Below are positions 8,421-17,249 of a DNA stretch of 64,000 nt, in pieces. This DNA comes from Burkholderiales bacterium (GTDB lineage: Bacteria > Pseudomonadota > Gammaproteobacteria > Burkholderiales > Ga0077523): NCBI GenBank assembly GCA_022843925.1, contig JALHMS010000011.1, positions 95,923 to 159,922 on the forward strand. Direction: 5' to 3'. The first letter of the stretch is position 1; each line of letters opens with the position of its first letter. Under the pieces are notes generated by a model. The model saw nothing but the letters and a program-made list of their open reading frames with translations. It ran no database searches and was not told the origin of the DNA. The position numbers were made by a program, and so were the translations under genes.

Positions 8421-8738
8421 GATCGGCGCGAACACTTCAAGCTCAACCTGCGCTTCCGCGTGGGTGATATGGCACCGCGTGTGCAGCACACGCTGCGGGC
8501 GGGCTGGTATCTGCGCGTTGAGCAACCTGGGGCAGTCTGCGCAGGCGACCGGCTCACGTTGCTGGACCGGCCCCATCCGTCGTTCAGCGTCGCCTGGCTG
8601 CAGGCGCTGATCCGCGACCGCGTGATCGACCCTTCACAGATCGCGCCTGTGCTGCGGTTGCCGCTGACGCCGAACCGGCGGCGCCTGTTCGAGCAGAGGC
8701 TGAGTGCGCAACAGGTAGAGGATTGGTCGCGACGCATG
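8421..8738 (+). pseudogene. MOSC-domain protein (YiiM-like), 3' fragment
   Basis: The frame starting after the G run carries the C-terminal half of a MOSC domain: FKLNLRF, then APRVQHTLRAGWYLRV, GDRLTLLDRPHP and the family tail RRLFEQRLSAQQVEDW. These match the conserved end of the YiiM group of molybdenum-cofactor sulfurase C-terminal domains. The N-terminal beta-barrel half, including the conserved cysteine, is absent, and no start codon or ribosome site fits. The normal stop is missing too; the frame runs on to 8945 without family similarity. It is therefore a decayed fragment, joined head to head with the integrase remnant. Confidence 0.7.
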
Positions 8739-8864
8739 GAGGTAGCAATGATGGCTGCGTCATGCGTTGATCCGATGCGTGGCCTACTTCTTGGGCCGTT
8801 CATATCGATCCATCTTTCCGTAAGTCCCGCTCCACCATGCCGCCAGTCAAATGGAGCATTCAGA

Positions 8865-9959
8865 TCAGTCTTCAACAGCGCTGGCGGGCAGGCACGATCG
8901 CTTCTCTATGGCTGTCGAAAGCGTGCAGTTCTCGTCGGCGTGTGACTGAAGCGGGCTCTGGCGAGATCGTTCGATGAACGTATCGATCTTCTCGGAAACG
9001 TTCTTGTCGTGAGAAGGCACGAGCAGGCTGCTCCGTTCCCTGACCATTACGCTCAGCTTTGCGTGCAGATCGCGAATGCCGGGGATACTGAAGTGCATCC
9101 CGGAGACCTCTGATTCTGGAGAAACGGAAGAATCGCTGAACGAGATGTCTCCGATGAACCAGAGATCACCCTGATCCGTGCGTAACCTGATGGAAAGCGA
9201 ACCGGGTGTGTGACCGGGCGTTGAATAGATCCGTAGCGATCCGTCTGTCGTCAGGAAAACGGATGGTCCGAACAGGCTATCGCCGAGATCCTGCAAGTCC
9301 GAAGGTGGCTCGGAGGTCATCTTGGCAGCATCGAGGATCTTCACCCCATCCAGAAACCTGCAGGGCACTGCGCCAATCTTGCCTGCCGCTTCAATATCCG
9401 CACCGCCAACGAATGTCGGCAGGTCGAGTTCTCGCAGTGATGCCGTGTGGTCAAAGTGCAGATGGGTAACGACCACGGAGTGGATCTCCTTTGGCGATAC
9501 GCCCAACGTGCGAAGCTGTCCCAGCAGATCCTCGTTCTGAGGTACTTGGACGTCTGCCAATGCTCTCGATGCAATTCTGGATCTCGTGTCGCAACGCCAG
9601 GATTCATCGTCGTTCCAAAGGCGGTCACCGCCGGCATCAACTAGAAAATATCCATCGGGATGACGAATAAGGAACGTGTATATCGGCAGCCGTTCCGAAT
9701 GGGCAGTTCGCGAGAAGAAGATACGAATGAGTCGAGCGGGATACGAAGTCCCCTCATCGAGACAGTTCGAGAAGTGGCACTGCTTGATCTGAATGGTGCC
9801 TGTAGGAATTGCGTACACCGTCGCGGATCGGCCCCCGATGGTGAAGTCGTGTTGCGAGACGCGCGGCGTAGGAATCTCTTGGGATCTGTTGGTTGTGGAG
9901 CAAGCAGCGGCGACGAGTGTCAGAAGGAGGAAGGCTGACAGTCGGAGGAAGGTCGTCAT
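8865..9959 (-). CDS. metallo-beta-lactamase-fold lipoprotein, N-acyl-homoserine-lactonase-like
   Basis: A 364-residue protein with a lipoprotein signal (LVAAAC, lipidated cysteine near residue 20). The zinc-binding motif THLHFDH appears in the middle, followed by the histidine in STPGHTPGS and the bridging aspartate in FIGDISF, in the order and spacing of the AiiA/AttM lactonase and related hydrolases. Its dinuclear zinc site would hydrolyse a lactone or related ester outside the cytoplasm. Base composition and codon use are less GC-rich than flanking core genes, which suggests transfer. A TetR gene lies 0.9 kb away in the opposite direction, and a palindrome sits in this gene's promoter. The exact substrate is unknown. 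Confidence 0.8.
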   Translation of the reverse strand: MTTFLRLSAFLLLTLVAAACSTTNRSQEIPTPRVSQHDFTIGGRSATVYAIPTGTIQIKQCHFSNCLDEGTSYPARLIRIFFSRTAHSERLPIYTFLIRHPDGYFLVDAGGDRLWNDDESWRCDTRSRIASRALADVQVPQNEDLLGQLRTLGVSPKEIHSVVVTHLHFDHTASLRELDLPTFVGGADIEAAGKIGAVPCRFLDGVKILDAAKMTSEPPSDLQDLGDSLFGPSVFLTTDGSLRIYSTPGHTPGSLSIRLRTDQGDLWFIGDISFSDSSVSPESEVSGMHFSIPGIRDLHAKLSVMVRERSSLLVPSHDKNVSEKIDTFIERSRQSPLQSHADENCTLSTAIEKRSCLPASAVED

Positions 9960-9987
9960 CGGGAAGCCTCTGGGTTAAAGCAGAATA

Positions 9988-10003
9988 TATAACAAACGTT
10001 ATA
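9988..10003. promoter_or_regulatory. 16-bp palindromic operator in the promoter of the metallo-hydrolase gene
   Basis: TATAAC-AAAC-GTTATA, an exact inverted repeat 29 bases before the ATG at 9959. On the minus strand it overlaps the -10 candidates TATATA (9991-9986) and TATATT (9989-9984), with TTGCAG (10014-10009) as a weak -35. Size and symmetry fit a TetR-family dimer; the TetR encoded at 10873 is the obvious candidate, by inference. Confidence 0.6.
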
Positions 10004-10014
10004 AAACGCTGCAA

Positions 10015-10872
10015 GTACAGACCGAGGGGTGTGGTAGCACGTTCGTGAGAGGCGCCGCACCATCAGGGTGGAACTGCTTTCTGGCTAGGCGTGCAACGTC
10101 GAGCGCTTTCACCCTGGGGCTTGTCCACACGGGTCGCTGTGGCGAGAGAGTCGGTCACGGCGACTGTCCGCGCATCCTTGATCGACAAAGCGGGAGTTGC
10201 GAGGGAGCTCTGGAACCGTGCCCATGAATCGTATTGCTGACCGTTGGATTCCAACCCAGCCATGGACGGTCGATGTCCGAGGCCTGGTTGACGTTCAGAA
10301 CTGACGACCCTGCGTCGTGCCGGTAATTCGAATGCTTGCGCAATCAGAGACTGAGCGATGATCGCCGGAAGTCGGACGGTTGTTCCATGAGCGAGGCGAG
10401 CAGCGCGTTCAGAGCGAACATGCGACGGTCACGTGAGGCGTCTGGTGGAAGGCTGACAAGTGGCCCGCCCTGCTGGATGTCCGCCGCAGCGGGCTGAGCG
10501 AGAAGCGGGTTGATGCGAACCTCGACGGGAAAGTGGAACGGCTATTTCGCGGCGCACAGCCACGGTGCAGCGAACTACACTTCTCACGAACCAAGAGCGG
10601 TCACGGAAGTGGGAAATGATCACTGGGTGGTTGCGCTGTCGGCGGGTGCGAAGGTTTCCGAAGTGCATTGATTTCGACTGCCGAATCTTCCGATCTGAGG
10701 ATGACGGGCGCGGGATCTTGAAATCGGGTTCGATGCGGCGTTGGAGCGAAGCCGAGAGAAGAGGAGGCTTCTCCTGGCCTGGGTCATCACGTTCCATCGC
10801 GGTCGTGAACCAAGCCGCTCCCTATACGCTGCCGAGTCGGTGTTTCGCCAGATCATTCAAACACTGGAGTTC
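10015..10872. other. 858-bp stretch without a recognisable gene in the accessory region
   Basis: Short open frames exist on both strands but none has a ribosome site, family motif or consistent codon bias. One plus-strand frame between about 10050 and 10235 reads as a plausible protein tail (ending ELWNRAHESYC) and could be a gene remnant; I do not recognise it. The stretch separates the divergent metallo-hydrolase and TetR genes. Confidence 0.4.
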
Positions 10873-11466
10873 ATGAAAGTGCCAAAGGTAATCGATCATG
10901 AGGAAATGAGGTGGCAGATACTCACGAAAAGCCACCGCGTGTTCTGCGAGTTGGGATATCAGTCCGTTTCGATGAGAAGGCTAGCGGAGAGAATCGGGGT
11001 TTCGACGGGTGTGCTGTATCACTACTTCTTGAACAAGGAAGAGCTGGTGCGGGCGGTCCTGAGCATGGGAGTGGAAGAGCCGGTGACAGGATATCGATCG
11101 GACCCGACCTTCAAGGAGATGCGCCGGGATCTGCCGATCGAAGAGAAGCTCAAGATTCTGTTCGAATCCATGAAGGAATGCGACGACACGGCCATCACAA
11201 CGATCATGCTCATGTCTGACTATTGCAGAGACACGCAATCGAGTGATGATGAAGCCACCAAGTACGATCTTGCGTTCAAGTATCTGAAGTCGTTCAAGAA
11301 GGCGATGGGCATCGACGAACGAGACTCCGACATGGCGAGGTTTGTTCTTGCTTACTTGGTTGGGGTGCACACCATAAGGATGTGGACGGGAAATAGAACA
11401 TCCATAAGGGAATTCGGAGGAATGCTATTGAAGTACTTCAAGCGTCCGACGCAATCCGATCGTTGA
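10873..11466 (+). CDS. TetR-family transcriptional regulator
   Basis: A 197-residue DNA-binding repressor. The N-terminal helix-turn-helix is clear at residues 35-60 (MRRLAERIGVSTGVLYHYF, followed by NKEELV), after a first helix reading TKSHRVFCELGY. The C-terminal ligand-binding domain is not specific enough to name an effector. The ATG at 10873 has GGAG 4 bases upstream; the longer in-frame extension has no similarity. Codon use is AT-richer than in neighbouring core genes, like the metallo-hydrolase gene transcribed away from it. Its likely target is the palindrome at 9988-10003. No such palindrome is seen in front of its own gene. Confidence 0.88.
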   Translation: MKVPKVIDHEEMRWQILTKSHRVFCELGYQSVSMRRLAERIGVSTGVLYHYFLNKEELVRAVLSMGVEEPVTGYRSDPTFKEMRRDLPIEEKLKILFESMKECDDTAITTIMLMSDYCRDTQSSDDEATKYDLAFKYLKSFKKAMGIDERDSDMARFVLAYLVGVHTIRMWTGNRTSIREFGGMLLKYFKRPTQSDR

Positions 11467-11943
11467 TCGATCACGATTTCCGCTCCCGGTCCGTGGTTTC
11501 CATGTAGGCATCGACAATCCCTTGTCCAGCGCGCCAAAGTGTCCGGCACCTGTTTCGTGGATCGCTCGCAGCTAGGGGCAAGGCCGGCGTTGGGGCATAT
11601 TGTTCCTGCCGCATTAGTACGCTCCACGTACCAATCTCCTGGCGGGCCGCAGTGGCCTGTTGCCGCCGACCGAGCATTGACCCACTTGAGAGGGATATTC
11701 CGATCCCTCGCTGACCCGGGTGCTCAACTCCCCGCGCTACATGTCCAAGCAGTCGTAGCGGGGACGGAAGGTGTGACCAAGCTTGGGTCAAGTGGCGAGC
11801 GGAACCGTGGGTCAAGAAATTGTCGGCGTCAACACGTACCACTCTCTTCACCCACGTTGCGCAGCCTGTACGATTCCGCGCATGTCCCATCCACCACACA
11901 CCCCCACGCCCAGCCGCGTCGTCCGCGAACGGAGCGACGAACC
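11467..11943. other. 477-bp gene-free stretch at the right end of the accessory region
   Basis: No gene was recognised. It contains two inverted 28-bp repeats (listed separately) and several further TGACCC words, and it ends in the leader of the MFS gene. It probably marks the boundary between acquired and core DNA. Confidence 0.45.
11658..11834. repeat. inverted 28-bp repeat pair, insertion-sequence-end-like
   Basis: The segment 11658-11685 (TGTTG, then CGCCGAC, then TTGACCCAC) matches the reverse complement of 11807-11834 at 21 of 28 positions. More TGACCC/GGGTCA copies lie between them. Multiple such terminal repeats resemble IS21-family ends. No transposase is present, so this would be a remnant; the IS assignment is from memory and uncertain. 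Confidence 0.45.
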
Positions 11944-13131
11944 GTGAAGTGGCCGATCGCGATCATCGTTGTCGCGCAGCTTTTCGGAACCTCTCTCTGG
12001 TTCAGCGCGAACAGCGCCGCCGACGACCTGAGCCGCCTCTGGGGTCTGCTGCCGGTGCATCTCGGGTGGCTCACGAATGCCGTGCAGGTGGGGTTCATCG
12101 CCGGGACGCTGGTGTTCGGGTTCACCGGTCTGGCGGATCGATTCCGCGCGAGTCGCATCTTCGTGGTCTGCAGCGTCGCGGGTGCCGTGGCCAACGCACT
12201 CTTCGCGCTGCTCAGCACCGGGCTCGGCAGCGCGATGCTGTTCCGGTTCGCGGTGGGGCTCGCGCTTGCGGGCGTCTATCCGTTGGGTATGAAGCTCATC
12301 GTCAGCTGGAGTCCTGCGAGTGCCGGCCGCACGCTCGGGCTCCTCGTGGGCATGCTGACCCTCGGCACGGCGCTGCCGCACGGCGTGCGCATGGTCGGCG
12401 CGGCCTGGCCCTGGCAGTGGGTCATCCTGTGTTCTTCCGTGCTCGCCGTGATCGGTGCGGTGATGGTCGGCGTGACCGGTGACGGACCGCATCTCCAGAG
12501 TCGCCGCGCCGGCGCCCGCCCGCAGGCGGACATGCGGTCGATCTTCCGCATACCGACGTTTCGGGCATCGGCCTTCGGCTACTTCGGTCACATGTGGGAA
12601 CTGTATGCGTTCTGGACGCTTGCGCCGCTGCTGGTGATGGAAGTGCTTTCGCGCGGCGGCGCTGCGGCGGCTGGCAGCGTGTCCGGATGGACCTTCCTGG
12701 TGATCGGGGCCGGTGCCGTCGGCTGTATCGGCGGCGGGCTGGTCAGTCAGCGCGTCGGAAGCGCGCGCGTGGCCTGGTGGGCGCTGCTCGTCTCGGGTGC
12801 GGTCTCTGCGATCTATCCGTTCCAGGCGGCGTTCCCAGTGTCCGTAGCGCTCGCGCTGATGCTGGTGTGGGGCGCAGCGGTCGTGGCCGATTCCCCGCAG
12901 TTCTCCGCGATGTCGGCACGCGCGTGCCCGCCGGATGCGGTCGGCAGCGCGCTCGCACTGCAGAACAGCGCGGGCTTCCTCATCACCACGGTCTCCATCC
13001 TCCTGGCCACGTCAGCGTTCCCGCTGATCGGCGGCAGGGTGGCGTGGTTGCTTCTGCCGGGGCCCGTCCTCGGGCTTTACGCGATGCGCAGCCTGCTGCG
13101 CGAGACCGGCGCCGGGGCGACATCGAAGTAG
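11944..13131 (+). CDS. MFS transporter
   Basis: A 395-residue inner-membrane permease with about twelve hydrophobic segments. It has the MFS motif-A-like loop between helices 2 and 3 ([12 protein letters not shown]) and the helix-4 segment [18 protein letters not shown]. It most resembles the nitrate/cyanate-like or sugar-type MFS subgroup, but substrate and direction cannot be set. I chose GTG at 11944 because GGAG precedes it by 9 bases and the membrane domain starts at once. The longer frame upstream is not protein-like. No partner gene is adjacent. Confidence 0.85.
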   Translation: MKWPIAIIVVAQLFGTSLWFSANSAADDLSRLWGLLPVHLGWLTNAVQVGFIAGTLVFGFTGLADRFRASRIFVVCSVAGAVANALFALLSTGLGSAMLFRFAVGLALAGVYPLGMKLIVSWSPASAGRTLGLLVGMLTLGTALPHGVRMVGAAWPWQWVILCSSVLAVIGAVMVGVTGDGPHLQSRRAGARPQADMRSIFRIPTFRASAFGYFGHMWELYAFWTLAPLLVMEVLSRGGAAAAGSVSGWTFLVIGAGAVGCIGGGLVSQRVGSARVAWWALLVSGAVSAIYPFQAAFPVSVALALMLVWGAAVVADSPQFSAMSARACPPDAVGSALALQNSAGFLITTVSILLATSAFPLIGGRVAWLLLPGPVLGLYAMRSLLRETGAGATSK

Positions 13132-13447
13132 TGAGCGCGGCGTCACGCGAGACCGGATCGATTGTGATGTGGCAGGAGCCCATGGCCCCGAGAGCGGCGG
13201 ATCCAAGGAACCATCTCGACTGCAACGCTGATCGTCCGGTACCCAACGGTACGGCGTTCGAAAGAACCATGTCGTTCGTCACGAGATCGCCACGGTCCTG
13301 ACATCCCGGGTTCACCAACGGTCTGTACGGTCCGGTCACGCTTCCAAAAGGGATTTCCATGCGCGATCGGTGTCGGTTTCGTGGCGTGCGATTGTCGATC
13401 CGTAGCCTCGGCAGCCGGGGCACCCACGCGTCGTCAGGGCCGGTGCG
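13132..13447. other. 316-bp intergenic region, nothing recognised
   Basis: It separates the MFS gene from the TRAP operon. I see no convincing promoter, terminator, repeat or small gene. Confidence 0.4.
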
Positions 13448-14359
13448 ATGACATTCCGACTGCGATGGTCGATCGTTGCCGCGCTTGCGCTGGTGTCGAC
13501 AGGCTGCTCCGTCCAGGACCTCGTGCTCCGTCGTGTCGCCGATGCGGCCGCCGGAGAGGCTGGCGTCTTCGCATCGGAGTCCGACGTGGTGCTCGCCGGT
13601 GCAGCGATCCCTGCGGCGCTCAAGGCCAACGAGGCGCTGCTGGTCCGACAGCCCACGCACCAAGGCCTCCTCCTGTCCGCTGCCAGGGGCTTCACGCAGT
13701 ACGCCTACGCGTTCGTGCAACTGCCTGCCGACGAGCTGGAAGCAGCTGACCTCCAGGGCGCCTATCGCGAACGTCAGCGTGCCTTGCGCTTGTATCAGAG
13801 GGCGCGCGACTACGGCCTGCGGGGGCTGCGACTGGACGGCACCGCGCAGGCCGGGGTGCTCCGGCGCGCGCCGGCCACGGCACTCGCCGCCATGGGACGG
13901 GCCGACGCGGAACTGCTGTACTGGACGTCCGCGGCATGGGCGGCTGCCGTAGCGCTGGCGAAGGACGATCCGGAAATGCTCGCCGCGCTGCCCATCGTCG
14001 AGGCCATCGCAGCGCGCGCAGACGCCCTCGCTCCCGATCTCGATCGAGGTGCGCTCCAGGTCTTCCTCATCTCGTTCGAGACTTCACGTCCCGGCGCCAC
14101 GGCAGGGTCCCTCGTACAGGCGCGCGAGCGCTTCCGGAAGGCCGTGCGACTGTCGCAGGGCAGGCAGGCCGCGCCGTTCGTCGCACTGGCCGAAGCCGTG
14201 GCCGAGCGCCATGGCGAACCTGCCGAGTTCGACGAGCTGCTGCGGTCCGCGCTCGCGGTGGACCCCGACGCCACGCCCGAGTGGCGTCTCTCCAATCACA
14301 TCGCGCAGCGGCGTGCCCGCTGGCTGTCGACGCAGAAAGACCTCTTCTTCCCGGAGTGA
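13448..14359 (+). CDS. TRAP transporter TatT-family lipoprotein
   Basis: A 303-residue lipoprotein: the signal ends in ALVSTGC (lipobox cysteine near residue 20). The rest is helical and repeat-rich, as in TatT (T-component) proteins that form periplasmic trimers and accompany a subset of TRAP transporters. Family features are the LLLSAARGFTQYAYAFVQ and ARDYGLRGL segments. It is the first gene of a TatT-DctP-DctQM unit, with only 7 bases to the next start. Together these would bind and import a small carboxylate or hydrophobic acid using a sodium or proton gradient. The ligand is unknown. Confidence 0.88.
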   Translation: MTFRLRWSIVAALALVSTGCSVQDLVLRRVADAAAGEAGVFASESDVVLAGAAIPAALKANEALLVRQPTHQGLLLSAARGFTQYAYAFVQLPADELEAADLQGAYRERQRALRLYQRARDYGLRGLRLDGTAQAGVLRRAPATALAAMGRADAELLYWTSAAWAAAVALAKDDPEMLAALPIVEAIAARADALAPDLDRGALQVFLISFETSRPGATAGSLVQARERFRKAVRLSQGRQAAPFVALAEAVAERHGEPAEFDELLRSALAVDPDATPEWRLSNHIAQRRARWLSTQKDLFFPE

Positions 14360-14366
14360 TCCGTCA

Positions 14367-15389
14367 GTGAAATCCATCGCGCTCCTGTGCGTCGCCTGTG
14401 CGGCGGCGTGCCTCTTCGCCTTCCTGCCTCGCGTCGGCGCCGCCGAACCCTCGACGCTCAAGATGTCCACGATCGCCCCCAAGGGCTCGATCTATCACCG
14501 CGTGCTGCAGGAGGTGGGCGAGGCCTTCAAGGGGAACCGCGGCACTGCCGCCCGCGCCATCGTGTACCCCGACGGTGTGCAGGGCACGGAGTCGGACGTC
14601 GTGCGCCGGTTGCGCATCGGCCAACTGGATGCGGCGCTGCTCACCGTGATGGGGTTGAAGGAGATCGACGCCTCGCTGACGGCGCTGCAGTTCATGCCCA
14701 TGGTGTTCCGCTCGTGGGAGGAGGTGGATCTCGTCCGGAACCGGCTGCGCAACGTGTTCGAGGCGCAACTTGCGAAGAAGGGCTTCGTCGTGCTCTTCTG
14801 GGGCGACGCCGGCTGGGTGCACTTCTTCAGCAAGACGCCCATGGCGATGCCCGAGGATTTCAAGCGGGCGCGCATCTTCGTCTGGGAGGGCGACGGCCCG
14901 CAGATGGCGCTCATGAAGGGCATCGGCTATTCGCCGGTCGGATTGCCCGTGGCCGACATGCTGCCGTCGCTGGAGACCGGGATGATCGATACGGTCCCGA
15001 TGGTCCCCGTGTGGGCGCTGGCGGGTCAGTTCGACCGCGTGACGCCGCACATGCTCGCGGTGAAGTGGGTGCCGATCGTCGGCGCGGCGGTGATGCGCCA
15101 GGCCACGTTCGATGCGCTGAGCCCTGCCACCCGCGAGGCCGTCATGCAGGCCTCGGCGAAGGCGGCGGCCCAGCTCCAGGCGCATCGCGTGACCCAGGAC
15201 GAGGAGTCGCTGCGCGCCATGCAGGCGCGCGGGCTGCGCATCCAGCCCGCGACCCCCGAGATCGAGGCCGCATGGCGCGGTTTCGCCTCGAAAGTGTGGC
15301 CGCAGGTCCGCGGGGCGATGGTGCCTGCCGAGACGTTCGATCAGGTGCAGGCGATCCTGACCGAGTACCGCGCAAGCAAGCGGCCGTGA
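14367..15389 (+). CDS. dctP: TRAP transporter substrate-binding protein (DctP family)
   Basis: A 340-residue periplasmic binding protein with a signal peptide ending near residue 26 (RVGAAEP). It continues with LKMSTIAPKGSIYHRVLQE, the usual start of DctP proteins associated with TatT. The GTG start follows the TatT stop by 7 bases; the stop overlaps a possible GTG start of the permease gene. It captures the solute for the membrane unit. No typical carboxylate-binding arginine could be assigned with confidence, so the ligand stays open. Confidence 0.9.
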   Translation: MKSIALLCVACAAACLFAFLPRVGAAEPSTLKMSTIAPKGSIYHRVLQEVGEAFKGNRGTAARAIVYPDGVQGTESDVVRRLRIGQLDAALLTVMGLKEIDASLTALQFMPMVFRSWEEVDLVRNRLRNVFEAQLAKKGFVVLFWGDAGWVHFFSKTPMAMPEDFKRARIFVWEGDGPQMALMKGIGYSPVGLPVADMLPSLETGMIDTVPMVPVWALAGQFDRVTPHMLAVKWVPIVGAAVMRQATFDALSPATREAVMQASAKAAAQLQAHRVTQDEESLRAMQARGLRIQPATPEIEAAWRGFASKVWPQVRGAMVPAETFDQVQAILTEYRASKRP

Positions 15390-15391
15390 CG

Positions 15392-17221
15392 ATGCCCGCG
15401 GTTCCCGCGGCCAGCCCGGCGCATCCCGGCGCGTTCCACCGGTTCGAGAACGTGGTGGTCGCATGCCTCTTCGCGCTGACCGTGCTGCTGCCCATCCTCG
15501 AGATCGGCCTGCGCGCCTTCCTGCACGTCGGCATCGAGAACCTCGCGAACCTGGTCCAGCACATCACCCTCGTGGTGGGGATGCTGGGCGCCGCGGTCGC
15601 TGCACGGGAGGGGCGCCTGCTCACGCTGGCCGTCGCGGGCTTCCTGAAGGGGCGCGCGGCTGTCGTGGCGAAGTCGGGAAGTGCCGTCGTCGCCGTGGCC
15701 GTGGCGGTGCTCCTGGCCCTGGCTGCGCTGGAATTCATCGGCGTGGAGCGTTCCGCCGGCGCCACGCTCGCTTACGGCGTGCCGGTGTGGATCGTGCAGG
15801 CTGCGATCCCGCTCGGATTCGTCGTGATCGCGTGGCGGCTCGTGACCACCTCGTCCGCGTCGTCGGGGAGGCGGGCGGCGGTCACCGCTGCGGCCACCGG
15901 CCTCGTGGCCATGGTGTGGTGGAGCGGATTGTCGCCCGATGCGATCACGGTCCCCGCCATCGTCGTCATCCTGGTCGCGACGGTGTTCGGTGCCCCCGTG
16001 TTCGTGGCCATCGGCGGCATCGCGCTCGTGCTCCTGACGGGCGACGGCGTACCCGCCGCATCGGTGGCGCTCAACCACTACGGCCTCGTCTCGAACCCTA
16101 CGCTGCCCGCGATTCCCATCTTCACGCTGGCCGGATACCTCCTCGCGGAGAGCCGCGCACCGAACCGGCTGCTGGAAGTGTTCGACGCGTTCTTCGGCCG
16201 GATGCGCGGCGGCGCGGCCATCGCCGCCGTGCTGGCGAGCACCTTCTTCACCTGCTTCACCGGCGCCTCGGGCGTCTCGATCCTGACGCTGGGCGGGCTC
16301 GTGATGCCGCTCCTGCTCGCGCAAGGCATGGCCCCCCGTCACGCGCTCGGGCTGGTGACGTCCGCGGGCCTGCCGGGGGTGATCCTCATGCCGGCGCTCC
16401 CGCTCCTCCTGTACGCGATCGTGGCCGGGCAGAGCATCGAGGACATGTTCCGTGCGGGTCTGCTGCCGGCGCTGCTGATGCTGGTGCTCGTGTCGATCTG
16501 GGGAGTCCGTGCACAGGGCCGTTCGACGGCCCCACGCACGGCGTTCTCGTGGTCGCGCGCACGGCAGGCGCTCGCCGCTGCGAAGTGGGAACTGACCATG
16601 CCCTTCGTGCCGATCCTCCTGCTCGCGACCTCCGTGGCGACGCCCGTCGAGGCCGCTGCCTTCACCGCGGCGTACGCGGCCTTCATCGTCACCGTCGTCC
16701 ATCGCGATCTGCGGATCCGGACCGATCTGCCGCGGGTGGCCACCGAGTGCGCGCTGATGATCGGCGGGATCCTGCTGGTGCTGGGTGTGGCGATGGCCCT
16801 CACCAACTATCTGGTCGACGCCGAGATCCCCGTCCGGGTCGTCGAATGGGTGACGTCCCACATCGAATCGCGCTGGGTCTTCCTGCTGGCGTTGAACGTC
16901 GCGCTGCTGCTGGCGGGCTGCGTGATGGATGCCTACACCGCCATCGTCGTGCTCGTGCCGCTCGTGGCGCCGCTCGGGGTCGCGCTCGGCGTGCATCCGG
17001 CGCATCTGGGCATCATCTTCCTGGCCAATCTCGAGATCGGCTACCTCACGCCGCCCGTGGGGATGAACCTGTTCTTCTCGTCGTACCGGTTCGGGCAACC
17101 CATCGGCACGGTGTTCACGGCCATCCTGCCGGTCCTGGGATGGCTCATGGCTGCACTCCTCCTGATCACCTACGTGCCCTGGCTGAGCACCGCCCTGCTG
17201 CAAGGGGCGTCTGCGCATTGA
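15392..17221 (+). CDS. fused TRAP transporter membrane protein (DctQ-DctM)
   Basis: A 609-residue permease. The first 170 residues carry four hydrophobic segments with the DctQ pattern (FENVVVACLFALTVLLPILEIG). The rest is a DctM subunit with about twelve segments, including TGASGVSILTLGGLVMP, the GLPGVILMPALPLLLY loop and the conserved NLEIGYLTPPVGMNLF motif near the C-terminus. The small and large membrane subunits are thus one polypeptide, a known variation. ATG at 15392 is two bases after the DctP stop; GTG at 15386 is an in-frame alternative overlapping that stop. It completes the three-gene uptake operon. Confidence 0.92.
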   Translation: MPAVPAASPAHPGAFHRFENVVVACLFALTVLLPILEIGLRAFLHVGIENLANLVQHITLVVGMLGAAVAAREGRLLTLAVAGFLKGRAAVVAKSGSAVVAVAVAVLLALAALEFIGVERSAGATLAYGVPVWIVQAAIPLGFVVIAWRLVTTSSASSGRRAAVTAAATGLVAMVWWSGLSPDAITVPAIVVILVATVFGAPVFVAIGGIALVLLTGDGVPAASVALNHYGLVSNPTLPAIPIFTLAGYLLAESRAPNRLLEVFDAFFGRMRGGAAIAAVLASTFFTCFTGASGVSILTLGGLVMPLLLAQGMAPRHALGLVTSAGLPGVILMPALPLLLYAIVAGQSIEDMFRAGLLPALLMLVLVSIWGVRAQGRSTAPRTAFSWSRARQALAAAKWELTMPFVPILLLATSVATPVEAAAFTAAYAAFIVTVVHRDLRIRTDLPRVATECALMIGGILLVLGVAMALTNYLVDAEIPVRVVEWVTSHIESRWVFLLALNVALLLAGCVMDAYTAIVVLVPLVAPLGVALGVHPAHLGIIFLANLEIGYLTPPVGMNLFFSSYRFGQPIGTVFTAILPVLGWLMAALLLITYVPWLSTALLQGASAH

Positions 17222-17249
17222 AGGTGGTGGGGAAGCACTGCACCCGCCG

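Noticed and set aside
8346..8945. A 199-codon plus-strand gene
   Set aside because: Only the middle matches the MOSC tail; the start lies inside the integrase antisense and the end lacks similarity, so it is listed as a pseudogene fragment.
10050..10235. A protein-like plus-strand frame ending ELWNRAHESYC
   Set aside because: It reads plausibly but has no start, ribosome site or recognised family; kept only as a remark in the gene-free stretch.
11471..11899. A 142-codon minus-strand frame
   Set aside because: It runs through the inverted IS-end-like repeats and has no motif or ribosome site.
7361..11943. A directly repeated tRNA-Arg end as attR
   Set aside because: I searched by eye for TTCGAATCCTGCCGGGCG downstream and found no copy; the only similar string is in tRNA-Ser upstream.
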